From Pseudomonas sp. MWU13-2100 (GTDB lineage Bacteria; Pseudomonadota; Gammaproteobacteria; Pseudomonadales; Pseudomonadaceae): a DNA stretch of 64,000 nt. The notes under the pieces are model-generated. The model searched no databases. It was not told where the DNA came from and saw nothing but the letters and a program-made list of their open reading frames with translations. The position numbers were made by a program, and so were the translations under genes. The stretch covers positions 62,001 through 126,000 of the forward strand of contig NZ_JALLIX010000006.1 in the NCBI RefSeq assembly GCF_023242365.1, in the 5' to 3' direction. Shown one piece after another: positions 9,274 through 17,602 of this stretch (position 1 is its first letter; every line of letters starts with the position of its first letter).

Positions 9274-9588
9274 CCTGTTTCCCTTTGACTCGTTGTTGGA
9301 TCGGCCGGAGGGCCGCGCAGCATGCCGCGGCATCAAACCGAGGTTGTATCCCATAGACCCACAGGTCGCAATCCGATCGTTTCAACCCGGTGAACATGTG
9401 TTGCCCGGAAGTCTACACGCTGACCATGACCTTTGAGCGTATTGGACACGCGACGTCGGTGTCCGCGGGAGTATGGGTAAACCACCACAGGATCGCCGAC
9501 AATGATCGGCGAATTAACGACAGGCCGATTAAACCGGGATTAACGCGCCAAGGGATTTTGCCCATCTGCCCGATCCGACCCGCCAACA
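9274..9588. other. Non-coding region between dsbB and hmp
   Basis: About 315 bases that must hold the dsbB promoter on the minus strand. A short inverted repeat, CGCCGA/TCGGCG, lies near 9495-9510. I see no gene and no clear promoter boxes. Confidence 0.35.
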
Positions 9589-9612
9589 GCGTGGCCACTG
9601 ACTTGGCCACGC
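9589..9612 (-). terminator. Hairpin after hmp, probable terminator
   Basis: Perfect 9-bp stem GCGTGGCCA / TGGCCACGC with a 6-base loop, 13 bases after the hmp stop. The T run behind it is poor. Confidence 0.55.
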
Positions 9613-9624
9613 GGATATCGTGGG

Positions 9625-10806
9625 TTATTCCAAGGCCGCGGCCGGGCCGAAGAACTCATAACGGCTCTGTTGCTCCGGCACCCCGAGGGCTTTCAAGTGA
9701 CGCTTGATCGCGCCCATGAAGCCCTTGGGCCCGAGGAAATAGGCATCCAGGTCACGTTCCTGCGGCAACCATTCGCCCAACTGTTCCTGGCTCAACAGGC
9801 CGACCTTGTCCGCCGCCGGGCTGATGCCGTCATCCTCGGCGTAACAATAGAAGCGCTTGAGCTGCGGATGACGCTCGGCCAGGTCATCGACCCAGTCACG
9901 GAAAGCATGCACCTGGCCGTTGCGCGCGCAGTGGATAAAATGCACCGGCCGCTCGCCCGCCAACGCCGCCTCGAGCATCGGCAAGGTCGGCGTGATACCG
10001 ACCCCGCCACTGATCAGTACCAGCGGCTTGTCGCTGGCCGCCAGGGTGAACTCGCCCGCCGGCGGGAACAGCTCCAGGGTGGCACCGACGACCAGTTGGT
10101 CATGCAGGTAGTTCGAGACTTTCCCACCGGCCTCGCGCTTGACGCTGATCCGATACTGCCCGGCCGTCGCCAACGCCGAGAGCGAGTAGTTGCGCCGCAC
10201 CTCTTCGCCGTCGATGACCAGCTTCATACCGATGTACTGCCCTGGGGTGAACGCCAGGACCGGCTGACCGTCCACCGGTTCGAAATAGAACGAGGTGATT
10301 TCCTGGCTTTCCTCGACCTTGGCCGCCACCTTGAACAACCGCGCACCGCGCCAGCCGCCCGGCGCCAGGGCCTTCTCGTCATAAATAGCGGTTTCGGCAC
10401 CGATCAAGATATCGGCCAACTGGTTATAGGCCGCGCCCCAGGCACTCATCACCTCAGGCGTGGCGATTTCCTCGCCGAGCACCTCGTGAATGGCCCGCAA
10501 CAGGCAAGCGCCGACAATCGGGTAATGCTCGGGGAGGATCTGCAGCGCCACATGTTTGTTGATGATTTTGGCCACCAGGTCGCCCAACTGGTCGAGCTGG
10601 TCGATATGCCGCGCGTACATCAATACACCGTTGGCCAGGGCCCGGGGCTGGTCACCGCTGGACTGGTGAGCCTGGTTGAAGAGCGGGCGCACCTGCGGGT
10701 ACTCGGACAGCATCATCCGATAGAAGTGAGTGATCAGCGCCTCGCCGCCGCTTTCCAGCAGCGGAACAGTCGATTTGATGATGGTACGGTCTTGAACGCT
10801 AAGCAT
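9625..10806 (-). CDS. hmp: Flavohaemoglobin, nitric oxide dioxygenase
   Basis: Converts NO and O2 to nitrate using NAD(P)H, protecting the cell from nitrosative stress. 393 residues. The globin domain (1-140) has the distal Tyr29 (HFYRMM), proximal His85 (NKHVAL) and Tyr95. The ferredoxin-reductase part has the FAD motif RRNYSLS near residue 205 and the NAD motif GGVGITPTLPML near 270. Called fhp in some pseudomonads. It is divergent from the NO-sensing activator at 10963 and is preceded by a sigma-54-like promoter, so it should be induced by NO through that activator. The ribosome site is AGGAG. Confidence 0.97.
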   Translation of the reverse strand: MLSVQDRTIIKSTVPLLESGGEALITHFYRMMLSEYPQVRPLFNQAHQSSGDQPRALANGVLMYARHIDQLDQLGDLVAKIINKHVALQILPEHYPIVGACLLRAIHEVLGEEIATPEVMSAWGAAYNQLADILIGAETAIYDEKALAPGGWRGARLFKVAAKVEESQEITSFYFEPVDGQPVLAFTPGQYIGMKLVIDGEEVRRNYSLSALATAGQYRISVKREAGGKVSNYLHDQLVVGATLELFPPAGEFTLAASDKPLVLISGGVGITPTLPMLEAALAGERPVHFIHCARNGQVHAFRDWVDDLAERHPQLKRFYCYAEDDGISPAADKVGLLSQEQLGEWLPQERDLDAYFLGPKGFMGAIKRHLKALGVPEQQSRYEFFGPAAALE

Positions 10807-10853
10807 GGGTCAACTCCTGAGCACGAGGTTCTATCTGAATTGACCTTTTACTC

Positions 10854-10869
10854 ATCACACTTCATGCCA
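10854..10869 (-). promoter_or_regulatory. Candidate sigma-54 promoter of hmp
   Basis: On the minus strand TGGCATGAAGTGTGAT resembles TGGCACG-N4-TTGCA: the -24 GG is intact but the -12 GC is replaced by GA. It lies 48 bases before the hmp ATG. The neighbouring activator belongs to the sigma-54-dependent class. Confidence 0.5.
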
Positions 10870-10910
10870 AGATTAAAAACCATATAAATCAATAAGTTAA
10901 AATGATGAAA

Positions 10911-10967
10911 GTCATAATGACTACATGCATGCTATAGTCAATCTGACATCACAGGAGTCAATATGAC
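10911..10967. promoter_or_regulatory. Three NorR-type binding boxes between hmp and fhpR
   Basis: Three copies of GTCA-N3-TGAC, the NorR core, at 10911-10921, 10937-10947 and 10957-10967. Spacers are TAA, ATC and ATA. NorR proteins act as higher-order oligomers on three such sites upstream of sigma-54 promoters. The third copy covers the fhpR start codon (10963-10965). Confidence 0.8.
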
Positions 10968-12513
10968 TGCAAAACTCCTACTGACCACCCTACTGCCGCT
11001 GGTATCGGATCTCTCGCGGGAACTGCCTGAAAGCGAACGCTATCGGCGCCTGCTCGAAGCCATGCGCGCGCTGCTGCCCTGTGACGCCGCCGCGCTGCTG
11101 CGCCTGGACGGCGAGTGGCTGGTGCCGCTGGCCGTCGATGGCCTGAGCCCCGACACCCTCGGGCGACGCTTCAAGGTCAGCGAGCATCCGCGCTTCCAGA
11201 TCCTGCTCGGCAGCCAGGGACCTACCCGTTTCGACAGCGACAGCGACCTGCCAGACCCTTACGACGGCCTGGTGGAAGGCTTGACCGAGCACCTGGAGGT
11301 GCATGACTGCCTGGGCTGCCCGCTGTTTATCGACGAACAACCCTGGGGCCTGCTGACCCTCGATGCCCTCGACCCGGAGCGCTTCGAACGGATCGAGCTC
11401 GATGCCCTGCAGGCCTTCGCCAGCCTGGCCGCGGCCACGGTGAATGCCGCCGAGCGCATCGAGCGCCTGGCCCTGCGCGCCGAGGATGAGCACCAGCGCG
11501 CCGAACTCTATCGCCAGGCCAACGTCCCGCAAAATCGTGAAATGATTGGCCAGGGCAAAGCCCACAAGCGCCTGGTGGAAGAGATCAACCTGGTGGGTAG
11601 CAGCGACTTGACCGTGCTGATCACCGGTGAAACCGGCGTCGGCAAGGAACTGGTGGCCCAGGCGATCCATGCCGCCTCCCCGCGTGCGGAAAAACCCATC
11701 ATCAGCCTGAACTGCGCGGCCCTGCCGGATACCCTGGTGGAAAGCGAGCTGTTCGGGCATGTGCGCGGGGCCTTCACCGGAGCCGTGAATGATCGCCGTG
11801 GCAAATTCGAACTGGCCAATGGCGGCACGCTGTTTCTCGATGAGGTCGGCGAACTGTCACTGAGCGTCCAGGCCAAATTGCTCCGTGTGCTGCAAAGCGG
11901 CCAGCTACAAAGACTGGGCTCGGACCGCGAGCATCAGGTGGATGTCCGACTGATCGCCGCCACCAACCGCGACCTCGCCGAAGAAGTGCGCAGCGGGCGT
12001 TACCGTGCTGACTTCTACCACCGCCTGAGTGTCTATCCGCTGCAAGTGCCGGCCCTGCGCGAGCGCGGTCGCGATGTATTGCTATTGAGCGGTTTTTTTC
12101 TCGAGCAGAACCGCTCGCGTCTCGGCCTGGGCAGCTTGCGCCTGGGGGCGGACGCACAGGCGGCACTGCTGGCATACAACTGGCCGGGCAATGTCCGCGA
12201 GCTGGAACACCTGATCGGACGCAGTGCCCTGAAAGCCTTGGGCAATTGCCGGGAACGGCCAAAGATCCTCAGCCTGAGCGCGGCCGACCTGGACTTGCCG
12301 ACAGCTGTCGCACAGGCCTCGCAAGAGCAAGTCCCCGCGCCTGCGGAACTGGAAACCGGTGTCGATCTGCGCCAGGCCACGCAAACCTACCAGCGGCAAC
12401 TGATCAGCGCCTGCCTGGAGCGACACCAGCACAATTGGGCGAGCGCCGCCCGCGAACTGGGCTTGGACCGGGCCAACCTGGGACGGATGGCCAAACGCCT
12501 CGGCTTGAAATGA
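10963..12513 (+). CDS. fhpR: NO-responsive sigma-54-dependent activator (NorR/FhpR)
   Basis: 516 residues. The N-terminal GAF domain (about 20-165) is where NorR-family proteins sense NO at a non-haem iron. The AAA+ domain follows with Walker A GETGVGKE, the sigma-54 contact loop GAFTGA and Walker B TLFLDEVGEL. A Fis-type helix-turn-helix ends the protein (HNWASAARELGLDRANLGRMAKRLGL). It is divergent from hmp, and the three GTCA-N3-TGAC boxes lie between them. One box overlaps the start codon, which suggests it represses itself. In P. aeruginosa the equivalent regulator of the flavohaemoglobin gene is FhpR. Confidence 0.93.
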   Translation: MTAKLLLTTLLPLVSDLSRELPESERYRRLLEAMRALLPCDAAALLRLDGEWLVPLAVDGLSPDTLGRRFKVSEHPRFQILLGSQGPTRFDSDSDLPDPYDGLVEGLTEHLEVHDCLGCPLFIDEQPWGLLTLDALDPERFERIELDALQAFASLAAATVNAAERIERLALRAEDEHQRAELYRQANVPQNREMIGQGKAHKRLVEEINLVGSSDLTVLITGETGVGKELVAQAIHAASPRAEKPIISLNCAALPDTLVESELFGHVRGAFTGAVNDRRGKFELANGGTLFLDEVGELSLSVQAKLLRVLQSGQLQRLGSDREHQVDVRLIAATNRDLAEEVRSGRYRADFYHRLSVYPLQVPALRERGRDVLLLSGFFLEQNRSRLGLGSLRLGADAQAALLAYNWPGNVRELEHLIGRSALKALGNCRERPKILSLSAADLDLPTAVAQASQEQVPAPAELETGVDLRQATQTYQRQLISACLERHQHNWASAARELGLDRANLGRMAKRLGLK

Positions 12514-12545
12514 CAAAATGAAACTCAAGCTGACAGTGCTGCTCT

Positions 12546-12649
12546 GTGGGAGCAGTGTTTGTCGGAGCGCCGCATCGCCGCGAAGAACGATAACGCGATA
12601 TACCTGCAAAACCGTGGCGCTCGCTTCGCGGGCAAGCACCGCTCCCACA
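12546..12649. repeat. REPIN: inverted pair of Pseudomonas REP elements
   Basis: A forward REP beginning GTGGGAGCAGTG (12546) faces a reverse REP ending GCAAGCACCGCTCCCAC (to 12647). The arms are diverged, so this is an old copy. It fills the space between fhpR and the cheV promoter. Confidence 0.7.
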
Positions 12650-12678
12650 AAAGCACCTCTCCTACAAGATATTCAAAC

Positions 12679-12705
12679 TAAAGCCTGCTCTTATCGGGTC
12701 GATAA
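12679..12705 (+). promoter_or_regulatory. Sigma-28 (FliA) promoter of cheV
   Basis: TAAAGCCT (12679-12686), 11 bases, GTCGATAA (12698-12705), close to TAAAGTTT-N11-GCCGATAA. The cheV ATG follows 64 bases later. Confidence 0.75.
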
Positions 12706-12769
12706 CCCGTCATCGATAGCCGTTCAGGGTTAATCTGTCCTGAACCACCTTTTTCCACAGAAGGTTTCT

Positions 12770-13672
12770 ATGTCCTCCAACAAAGCCCGCGCAGACTCGC
12801 TGTCACTTCTGCTTTTTACCCTGCGCAGCGGCAAGCTGATGGCGATCAACCTGCTGAAAGTCAGTGAAATCATTCCCTGTCCGCCGCTGACCAAGCTGCC
12901 GGAGTCCCATCCCCACGTCAAAGGTATCGCCACCCTGCGTGGCGCCTCGCTGTCGGTGATCGACCTGAGCCGCGCCATCGGCGAACGGCCGCTGGTGGAC
13001 CCGGACGGCGGGTGCCTGATCGTCACCGACGTCAGCCGTTCCAAACAGGGCCTGCATGTCCAGGCCGTGAGCAAGATTGTCCATTGCCTGACCACCGATA
13101 TCCGCCCGCCGCCCTATGGTTCCGGCGGGCCCAAGGCCTTTATCACCGGGGTGACCCAGGTCGACGGGACCCTGGTCCAGGTGCTGGATATCGAAAAAGT
13201 CATCCACGGTATTTCGCCGACACAAATCGAAGTCACACCGAGCGAACTGACCATGGAAGAGGCGGAAATCCTCGGTCATGCCCGCATCCTGGTGGTCGAC
13301 GACAGTCAGGTGGCCTTGCAGCAATCGGTGTTGACCCTGCGCACCCTCGGCCTGACCTGCCACACCGCCCGCAGCGCCAAGGATGCCATCGGCTGCCTGC
13401 TGGACCTGCAAGGCACCGCCGAGCAGATCAACGTGGTGGTTTCGGACATCGAAATGTCCGAGATGGACGGCTACGCCTTCACCCGCACGGTGCGCGAAAC
13501 CCCGGATTTCCAGGACCTCTACATCCTCCTGCACACCTCCCTGGACAGCGCCATGAACAGCGAGAAGGCGCGATTGGCCGGGGCCAACGCGGTGCTGACC
13601 AAGTTTTCCTCTCCGGAGCTGACTCGTTGCCTGATCCAGGCCGCCCGGACCGTCGCGGAGCAAGGGATCTGA
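12770..13672 (+). CDS. cheV: CheV chemotaxis coupling protein (CheW-receiver fusion)
   Basis: 300 residues. Residues about 10-160 are a CheW domain (LLFTLRSGKLMAINLLKVSEII, IATLRGASLSVIDLSRAI). Residues about 170-297 are a receiver domain with the acidic pair VDDSQ (177-178), the phosphorylated Asp226 in VVVSDIEMSEMDG, and a Thr and Lys in the expected later positions. CheV couples chemoreceptors to CheA and tunes adaptation through its phosphorylation. The sigma-28 promoter upstream agrees with this. It precedes a GNAT gene by one base. Confidence 0.92.
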   Translation: MSSNKARADSLSLLLFTLRSGKLMAINLLKVSEIIPCPPLTKLPESHPHVKGIATLRGASLSVIDLSRAIGERPLVDPDGGCLIVTDVSRSKQGLHVQAVSKIVHCLTTDIRPPPYGSGGPKAFITGVTQVDGTLVQVLDIEKVIHGISPTQIEVTPSELTMEEAEILGHARILVVDDSQVALQQSVLTLRTLGLTCHTARSAKDAIGCLLDLQGTAEQINVVVSDIEMSEMDGYAFTRTVRETPDFQDLYILLHTSLDSAMNSEKARLAGANAVLTKFSSPELTRCLIQAARTVAEQGI

Positions 13673-13673
13673 A

Positions 13674-14165
13674 ATGCCTGATCGCCACTGCCATTTGCTG
13701 CGCAAGGACCTCGAAGATCTGCTGGACATTCCCCAATGGCCGACCGGCATCCGCGTCGGCCTATTGCGCGCGCAGTTGATGGAGCCGGTGCATGCCTTGC
13801 TCAAGCACGGCTACCAGGATGGCGGCGGCAGCGTCGAAGACTTCGCCGTGTGGCGTCAACACTTCACCACCGATGCCGAATTCGATCCCGCGCTGTGCCT
13901 GATCGCCCTCGACGAGCACGGCGTGGCCGGTGTCGCACTGTGCTGGACCAGCGCTTATATCAAGGACCTGGTCGTGCACCCGCGGCGCCGCGCCCAAGGC
14001 CTCGGCCTGGCCTTGCTGCGCCAGGCGTTCAAGGTGTTCGCCGCGCGTGGCGAAGCCTTCGTCGACCTCAAGGTCATGGAGAACAATCTCGCTGCCCGGC
14101 GCCTGTACGAGCGGGCCGGCATGCGTTTTATCGAACGCTATGAAGTCAGCCCGGCTCAGGCATAA
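13674..14165 (+). CDS. GNAT-family N-acetyltransferase
   Basis: 163 residues. Residues about 80-155 form the acetyl-CoA-binding core: strand 4 (AYIKDLVVHPRRRAQGLGLALL) contains the RxxGxG/A pyrophosphate loop as RRAQGLG, and the C-terminus has the family sequence ENNLAARRLYERAGMRF. The substrate is unknown. Its ATG follows the cheV stop after one base, so the two are probably co-transcribed. Confidence 0.85.
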   Translation: MPDRHCHLLRKDLEDLLDIPQWPTGIRVGLLRAQLMEPVHALLKHGYQDGGGSVEDFAVWRQHFTTDAEFDPALCLIALDEHGVAGVALCWTSAYIKDLVVHPRRRAQGLGLALLRQAFKVFAARGEAFVDLKVMENNLAARRLYERAGMRFIERYEVSPAQA

Positions 14166-14201
14166 TCCCTTTTTGCCCGCCGCCCCTGAAGGAGACCTGT
14201 C

Positions 14202-14525
14202 ATGAAAGCCTTCACCCTGCTCTTCATCAGCCTCGTCACCCTGGCCAGCCAGGCCCAGGCCGCCAGCCCCGATGCCTGGGCGAACTTACACAAAGCCGTG
14301 GTCGCCAGTTGCACCAAGGCCAGCAAACTGAAAAACGTCAAGCCCGTGGGCAACCCCGCGCAATTCGACGACAAGATCGGTTACACCGCCCTGCTGCTGC
14401 ATGGCCGCTATCCGCAGGCCCACATGAAGAACCAGCCGGGTACCGAGTTGTGCCTGTACAACAAGAAGAGCAAGACCGCCGTTGTCACCGAATGGGACTC
14501 GGTCATGCCCGCCCGCAGCAACTGA
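14202..14525 (+). CDS. Small exported hypothetical protein
   Basis: 107 residues. A clear signal peptide ends in AQA-ASP near residue 21. The mature domain has two Cys (SCTK and ELCLYN) that could form a disulfide and ends in AVVTEWDSVMPARSN. I do not recognise the family. The ribosome site AAGGAG lies 8 bases before the ATG. It follows the GNAT gene by 36 bases. Confidence 0.7.
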   Translation: MKAFTLLFISLVTLASQAQAASPDAWANLHKAVVASCTKASKLKNVKPVGNPAQFDDKIGYTALLLHGRYPQAHMKNQPGTELCLYNKKSKTAVVTEWDSVMPARSN

Positions 14526-14622
14526 GTGGCTGGCGCATAACTTGCTTTGACCAAAGCTCGCACGGCGAAACAAAACGGAATTACGTCACCGTCCCTGCCC
14601 TTGTCCTTCGGTCGGCCTACTC

Positions 14623-15375
14623 ATGAGTACCCATTTTTCCTGTGTCGGTTGCGGCAAATGCTGCACCGATCACCATGTGCCCCTGACACTGGTCGAAGCC
14701 CGGCAATGGGCCGCTGACGGCGGCCAGGTGATCGTCCTGGTCGAGGCCTTCATCGCCGATGGTCCGGGCCAGCCGGAGCAGCAACGCGATCACGTACTGC
14801 GCCGTTCCTGGGGCGTGCCCAGCGGTCACGCCGAAGCCCGCGTCGCCATCACCTTTGCCGCCTACAACGTCGGACCCTGCCGGAATCTTGACGAAGACCT
14901 GCTCTGTCGGATCTACCAACGGCGGCCGCTGGTGTGCCGGATCTATCCGATGGAAATCAATCCGCATATCCCGCTGCGCCCCGAAGCCAAGGATTGCCCG
15001 CCGGAGGCCTGGCTGGACACGCAGCCGCTGCTGATCGTCGGCGGGCAGTTGCAGGACCCGGAACTGGTCCGGCTGATCGAGGCCTCGCGCCAGGCCGACC
15101 GCGATGATATCCAGGCCAAGGAAGTGATTTGCGCCCGGCTGGGGATTCACACCACGGCCCTCAAGGGCGACGGCTTCACCGCCTACCTGCCGCAGATGTC
15201 AGCATTCGCGGAGGCGATTGACCAAGTGCAACAGCTGACGCACTGGCCGGCGGCGAGCGAGTGGAGCTTTCATGTCTCGGGCCCGGTCATCGCCGAGCGG
15301 TTGCGGGCAGAGGGGGCCCGGGTGGTGAGCGAAGCCGCGACCACCTATGCCTTTATCGCCTTGCAGGCGACCTGA
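14623..15375 (+). CDS. YkgJ-family cysteine cluster protein
   Basis: 250 residues with no signal peptide. The N-terminal CVGCGKCC motif plus later Cys (VGPCRNL, LLCRIYQRRPLVCRIYPMEINP, DCPPEAW) form the cysteine cluster of the YkgJ (UPF0153, zinc/iron-chelating) family. Metal binding is inferred from the family; the biological role is unknown. Confidence 0.8.
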   Translation: MSTHFSCVGCGKCCTDHHVPLTLVEARQWAADGGQVIVLVEAFIADGPGQPEQQRDHVLRRSWGVPSGHAEARVAITFAAYNVGPCRNLDEDLLCRIYQRRPLVCRIYPMEINPHIPLRPEAKDCPPEAWLDTQPLLIVGGQLQDPELVRLIEASRQADRDDIQAKEVICARLGIHTTALKGDGFTAYLPQMSAFAEAIDQVQQLTHWPAASEWSFHVSGPVIAERLRAEGARVVSEAATTYAFIALQAT

Positions 15376-15399
15376 GCACGATCTACGGCGAAACGCCGA

Positions 15400-15441
15400 C
15401 CTGTAGGAGCACTGCTCCCAAACAAACTCCGCGCCTACAGG
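15400..15441. repeat. Degenerate REP pair between convergent genes
   Basis: CCTGTAGG (15400-15407) and CCTACAGG (15434-15441) form a long inverted repeat with a GAGCACTGCTC inner stem. It resembles the CCTGTAGGAGCGAGCTTGC class of Pseudomonas REPs and may also act as the terminator between the two convergent genes. Confidence 0.45.
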
Positions 15442-15467
15442 GTCCCGTGGCGCGGGCAGAATCAGGT

Positions 15468-17051
15468 TCAACAACGCTTGAGCCAGAACTCCCGGGCCAA
15501 TGAACGCAGGTCATCCGCCAGCCCCGCCACATCACCTGAGCTGAGATGACTCTGCTGGCCGACAGTGACCAGCGCCTCGCAGGCATTGCGGATACTGACG
15601 ATATTGCGGCTGATGTCCTCGCTGACACTGCTCTGCTCTTCCACCGCCGAAGCAATCTGCTGGCTCATCGCGGTAATCCGGCCGACCCGCTGGCTGATCC
15701 CGGCCAGGGCATCGGCGGCCTGCTGGACCTGCTGCACACTGGCCTCGGCCTGCTGACTGCTGTTCCGCATCACCTCTACCGCATTGCGCGCACCGCCCTG
15801 CAGGTTGCTGATCATGCGCTGGATTTCGTTGGTCGACTGCTGCGTGCGCTGGGCCAGCCCGCGCACCTCGTCGGCCACCACCGCAAAGCCCCGCCCCTGC
15901 TCCCCGGCACGGGCAGCTTCGATGGCGGCATTGAGCGCCAGCAAGTTGGTCTGGTCGGCAATCCCGCGGATCACCTCCAATACCGTGGAGATCTCGGTGC
16001 TGTGGCTTTCCAGGTGCAGGATCACCTCGGTGGCCCGCGCCAGCTCGTTGGCCAGGCGCAACACCGCGCCGCGACTGTCAGCCACCAGTTGATGACCTTC
16101 GTGGGTTTCGCCGCCGACCTGGTCGGCCACTTCCGAGGCCTGCTGGGCATTGCTGGCGACCTGGGCCACGCTGGCGCTCATCTGCTGAATTGCCGCGGCG
16201 ACCTGGTCGGTTTCGGCCTGTTGATCCAGGGTGCTGCCATGACTGCTTTGAATATGCCGGGCCAACGCCTGGGCATGCCCGGACAGGCGCAGCGAGGCAT
16301 CGCCGATACGTCCCACCACCGCGCCGACCTGAGCTTCCAGCATGTTCAGGGCAAAGCCGATCTGACCGAACTCGTCTCTACGACCGGTATAGATCACCTG
16401 GCTCAGGGGGTTATCGGCAATCTCCCGGGCTCGCGCCGTCAGTTCGGCAAACGGGCGCAGGGCCCAGTGGATCAGCGCGCCGACCAGCACGGTGCCCAGG
16501 GCCCAGAGCCCGAACTCGACCTTCAGCGGCTGCTCGGCAACGCCATGCCCCAGCGCCAGGACAACGGCAAACGCCGCGCTGGCCAGCACCCAGAGCCGGG
16601 TCTGCACACGCAGGTTGGGCAGACGCTCACGCCAGGGCAAACGCCCGCCGCGCAACCAACCATACCAACGCTCGGCGGCCTCGACCTGTGCGGCGGCGGG
16701 TCGGGTTCGCACCGACTGGTATTCCACCGTCTGGCCGTCGCGGGTGACGGGCGTGGCGTAGGCGTTGACCCAGTAGTGATCGCCATTCTTGCAGCGATTC
16801 TTCACCAGCCCCATCCACGAGCGCCCGCCCTTGAGGGTTTGCCACATATGGGCGAAGGCCTCGGCGGGCATGTCCGGATGACGCAAGAGGTTATGCGGCG
16901 AACCCAGCAACTCCTCGCGGCTGTAGCCACTGATCCTGACGAAGTCAGGATTGGCGTAGGTGATCGTACTGTCCAGATCGGTGGTCGAAAGGATGTTGGC
17001 ATCAAAGGCGACGTCTACACTTCGCCCGGTGATCGGCAGATTGATCTTCAT
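15468..17051 (-). CDS. aer: Aer-like aerotaxis receptor (PAS domain plus MCP signalling domain)
   Basis: 527 residues. The N-terminal PAS domain (about 10-115: [40 protein letters not shown]) matches the FAD-binding PAS of Aer. Two closely spaced membrane helices lie at about 150-200, followed by a HAMP-like segment and a cytoplasmic signalling domain whose hairpin tip reads [21 protein letters not shown]. There is no periplasmic ligand domain, so the protein senses redox or energy state from inside the cell. It is a single gene. Which of several Aer paralogues it represents cannot be told from sequence alone. Confidence 0.85.
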   Translation of the reverse strand: MKINLPITGRSVDVAFDANILSTTDLDSTITYANPDFVRISGYSREELLGSPHNLLRHPDMPAEAFAHMWQTLKGGRSWMGLVKNRCKNGDHYWVNAYATPVTRDGQTVEYQSVRTRPAAAQVEAAERWYGWLRGGRLPWRERLPNLRVQTRLWVLASAAFAVVLALGHGVAEQPLKVEFGLWALGTVLVGALIHWALRPFAELTARAREIADNPLSQVIYTGRRDEFGQIGFALNMLEAQVGAVVGRIGDASLRLSGHAQALARHIQSSHGSTLDQQAETDQVAAAIQQMSASVAQVASNAQQASEVADQVGGETHEGHQLVADSRGAVLRLANELARATEVILHLESHSTEISTVLEVIRGIADQTNLLALNAAIEAARAGEQGRGFAVVADEVRGLAQRTQQSTNEIQRMISNLQGGARNAVEVMRNSSQQAEASVQQVQQAADALAGISQRVGRITAMSQQIASAVEEQSSVSEDISRNIVSIRNACEALVTVGQQSHLSSGDVAGLADDLRSLAREFWLKRC

Positions 17052-17235
17052 GGAAAGCGCGCTCAGAGAGTGAGAGGAGTCGGCAGGGCGTCGACTCTAA
17101 GCGCACGGAAAAGCAAAACACTGATCTAGCTCAGGGTCCTGGCATTTAGCCATCGTCATGACAATTCAAAGACGATCCCTGTTTTTTGGCGCCGACCTGC
17201 CGGCGATGAAGTCCATATTCGTGGCGCAAGATTCA

Positions 17236-17265
17236 GGGGCCTCTTCGCGGGCAAGCCCTGCGAAG
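17236..17265. repeat. Truncated REP fragment
   Basis: CTTCGCGGGCAAGC followed by CCTGCGAAG is the half of a Pseudomonas REP without its GTGGGAGC end. It lies between the 80-residue gene and aer. Confidence 0.4.
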
Positions 17266-17273
17266 CTCAAGAC

Positions 17274-17516
17274 TCAGCGCTTACCCATCGACCGCCGCGT
17301 ACCATTCGGCGCGCGGCCCGGCCTCTCGTGATGCCCATCCTTGCCACCCTTCTGGTACCAGGTCTGGCCGGCCTTTTTCGCCGCGGCGAATTCAGCGGGG
17401 TTGAACGGAAAACTGAAGGCCGGGACGGCGGGTTTTTCGCTGACCGCGAGCTCAGCCTCGACCACAGGCTCTTCACCCGGGTTGGCGGAAACGGACGGTT
17501 GTTCAGGGGAAGTCAT
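17274..17516 (-). CDS. Small conserved hypothetical protein, 80 residues
   Basis: Acidic Pro/Glu-rich N-terminal half followed by a basic C-terminal half with FNPAEFAAAKKAGQTWYQKGG and a tail rich in Arg, Lys, Gly and His. No signal peptide or helix pattern for the membrane; probably a small, partly disordered cytoplasmic protein. A GGAG ribosome site lies 7 bases upstream. The basic tail could bind nucleic acid, but that is speculation. Confidence 0.6.
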   Translation of the reverse strand: MTSPEQPSVSANPGEEPVVEAELAVSEKPAVPAFSFPFNPAEFAAAKKAGQTWYQKGGKDGHHERPGRAPNGTRRSMGKR

Positions 17517-17602
17517 GGAAGCTCCGAAAGGCGGGACGGATCAGGTCGAACCGAAAGACCGCAGTATACCTGTGAGCGCCCTGCCCGCGCCGCCGCCAAC
17601 GG

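Noticed and set aside
15546..17129. A 527-codon open frame opposite the Aer-like receptor
   Set aside because: Mirror frame of a true MCP gene with PAS and signalling motifs; composition is typical of a shadow.
17052..17160. Possible sigma-28 promoter upstream of aer (CTAAATGC...GCTAGATC)
   Set aside because: The spacing and both half sites deviate too much from TAAAGTTT-N11-GCCGATAA.
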